Assembly: GCF_001955695.1 (NCBI RefSeq)
Contig: NZ_CP019236.1
Location: 3,472,001 to 3,536,000, forward strand
Reading direction: 5' to 3'
DNA length: 64,000 nucleotides
DNA from: Rhodoferax koreense
GTDB lineage: Bacteria > Pseudomonadota > Gammaproteobacteria > Burkholderiales > Burkholderiaceae_C
The notes beneath the pieces are model-generated. The model ran no database searches. It saw nothing but the letters and a program-made list of their open reading frames with translations, and was not told the DNA's origin. Below are positions 63,140 to 64,000 of the stretch, piece after piece. The translations under genes and the position numbers were made by a program. Each line of letters opens with the position of its first letter. The first letter of the stretch is position 1.

Positions 63140-64000
63140 ATGGGAATCAGCCAATACATCAAGGAAATCGGCCGCGGCAAGGAAGGCGCGCGCTCGCTGA
63201 GCCGCGATCAGGCGGCGGACCTGTTCGGCCAGGTGCTCGACGGCAGCGTGACCGACCTGGAGATCGGCGGCTTCTGCCTGGCCATGCGCATCAAGGGAGA
63301 AACCCCGACCGAGATGGCCGGCTTCCTCGACGCCACCGCGGCACGCATCGACGCCCTGCCCGCCTCGGACCGCCCGCTCGTGGTGCTGCCGAGCTACAAC
63401 GGGGCGCGCAAGCTGCCGGTGCTCACGCCGCTGCTGGCCCTGCTGCTGGCGCGCGAGGGCCTGCCGGTGCTGCTGCACGGCACGGCCACCGAATCGCAAC
63501 GCGTTTTTGTACCAAATGTGCTTACAGCGCTTGATCTTCCTGCGCTGTCTGCTATCAGAAAGGTAGCAAATGGCGAAGTCGCCTATGCGGCCACCGAACT
63601 GCTCTGCCCCGGCCTGAAACGCCTGCTCGATGTGCGCCGCGTGGTCGGCCTGCGCAACCCGGCACACAGCCTGGTCAAGCTGATGTCCCCCTGCGCCGGC
63701 GCCAGCCTGGTGGTCAGCAGCTACACGCATCCCGAATACGCGGTGTCGATGGGCGCCACGTTCTCGCTGATGAAGAGCCACGCGATGCTGCTGCGCGGCA
63801 CCGAAGGCGAAGTGGTGGCCGATCCGCGCCGCCTGCCGCAGATGACCGGCTTCCTGGCCGGCGAGTCCACCGTGCTGCAGGAAGCCCAGGCCGGCCCCCT
63901 GGCCGCCGTGCCGGAACTGCCGAAGGACATCGACGCCGACACCACCGCGCGCTACATCCAGGACGTGCTGGCCGGCCGCAAACCGGTGCCCACGCCCATT
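63140..64000 (+). CDS. ybiB: DNA-binding protein YbiB (TrpD2 family), 3' end outside window
   Basis: 287 codons from the ATG at 63140 with no stop before the window end. The fold is that of anthranilate phosphoribosyltransferase-like TrpD2: ISQYIKEIGRGKEGARSLSRDQAADLFGQVLDG (read as two blocks), LPVLTPLLALLLAREGLPVLLHG and NPAHSLVKLMSPC. The PRPP-binding sequence of TrpD is not conserved; TrpD2 proteins bind nucleic acid. Residues about 122-145 (VFVPNVLTALDLPALSAIRK) use AT-rich codons unlike the rest and come from a repeat copy. It starts 74 nt past nasA. Confidence 0.9.
   Translation, partial: MGISQYIKEIGRGKEGARSLSRDQAADLFGQVLDGSVTDLEIGGFCLAMRIKGETPTEMAGFLDATAARIDALPASDRPLVVLPSYNGARKLPVLTPLLALLLAREGLPVLLHGTATESQRVFVPNVLTALDLPALSAIRKVANGEVAYAATELLCPGLKRLLDVRRVVGLRNPAHSLVKLMSPCAGASLVVSSYTHPEYAVSMGATFSLMKSHAMLLRGTEGEVVADPRRLPQMTGFLAGESTVLQEAQAGPLAAVPELPKDIDADTTARYIQDVLAGRKPVPTPI
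63514..63567 (-). repeat. Copy 4 of the ~54-nt palindrome-core repeat, inside ybiB
   Basis: In inverse orientation to copies 1-3. The core on the plus strand is GCTATCAGAAAGGTAGC (63551-63567), preceded by ACAGCGCTTGATCTTCCTGCG and AAATGTGC. It is translated in frame in ybiB. Confidence 0.6.

Overview
The window is a stretch of GC-rich bacterial chromosome with dense operons. The gene content fits a betaproteobacterium of the order Burkholderiales, most likely family Comamonadaceae (a Variovorax, Rhodoferax or Ramlibacter type). The signs are a lipoyl-domain-bearing lpdA in an aceE-aceF-lpdA operon, a beta-proteobacterial proteasome homologue, a phasin with TGC-rich operators, and short repeats of a kind I recall from that family. 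I see no tRNA, rRNA, CRISPR array, prophage, transposase or integron. Both ends of the window cut a gene.

Layout. 1-2.9 kb: polar amino acid ABC uptake operon (two permeases, ATPase, binding protein). 2.9-10.6 kb (minus): a periplasmic binding protein paired with a GGDEF-EAL protein, an ECF sigma/anti-sigma pair behind a DUF3455 lipoprotein, and a second PAS-GGDEF-EAL protein. 10.7-17.7 kb (minus): pyruvate dehydrogenase operon aceE-aceF-(Ntn-hydrolase/proteasome homologue)-lpdA, ended by a clear terminator. A PAS histidine kinase and FixJ-type regulator diverge from it (17.9-21.2 kb). 21.4-34.5 kb: housekeeping genes (folD, prlC, a glutaredoxin-like protein, rpiA, pyrD, a VWA protein, an N-formylglutamate amidohydrolase-like protein with an FAD oxidoreductase, a GST, dctA, an MFS protein, a lipocalin). 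34.7-40.4 kb: two response regulators and a CHASE3 kinase beside small envelope or stress genes (DUF1328, DUF883, YqjE-like, BON, CsbD). 40.5-47.6 kb: LOG protein, MFS protein, rmuC, hydroxyacid dehydrogenase, ArsB/NhaD-type transporter and pncB. 47.8-53.1 kb: CsbD, a cysteine-repeat secreted protein, the phasin, a patatin lipoprotein, formaldehyde detoxification genes and a TfoX-like protein. 53.1-56 kb: eptA-like transferase and a radical SAM protein. 56-63.1 kb: nitrate assimilation (ANTAR regulator, narK, NirB-like FAD reductase, nasA), followed by the start of ybiB.

The most interesting part is the nitrate locus. A soluble regulator joins a receiver-like domain, an ANTAR RNA-binding domain and a C-terminal helical region with NarX/PilJ-type P-box sequences. 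It diverges from narK, whose upstream region has a sigma-54 match (GG-N10-GC). About 12 nt below that match begins a leader of roughly 114 nt with two hexaloop hairpins and a further hairpin that would bury the narK Shine-Dalgarno. This suggests nitrogen control of initiation and nitrate control of the leader RNA. Other points: a proteasome-like peptidase gene abutting aceF, a 17-nt palindrome at the core of a ~54-nt repeat that enters three coding sequences, a GC-rich repeat that is translated in one gene and provides the ribosome binding site of another, and a phasin promoter bracketed by a perfect 16-nt inverted repeat.
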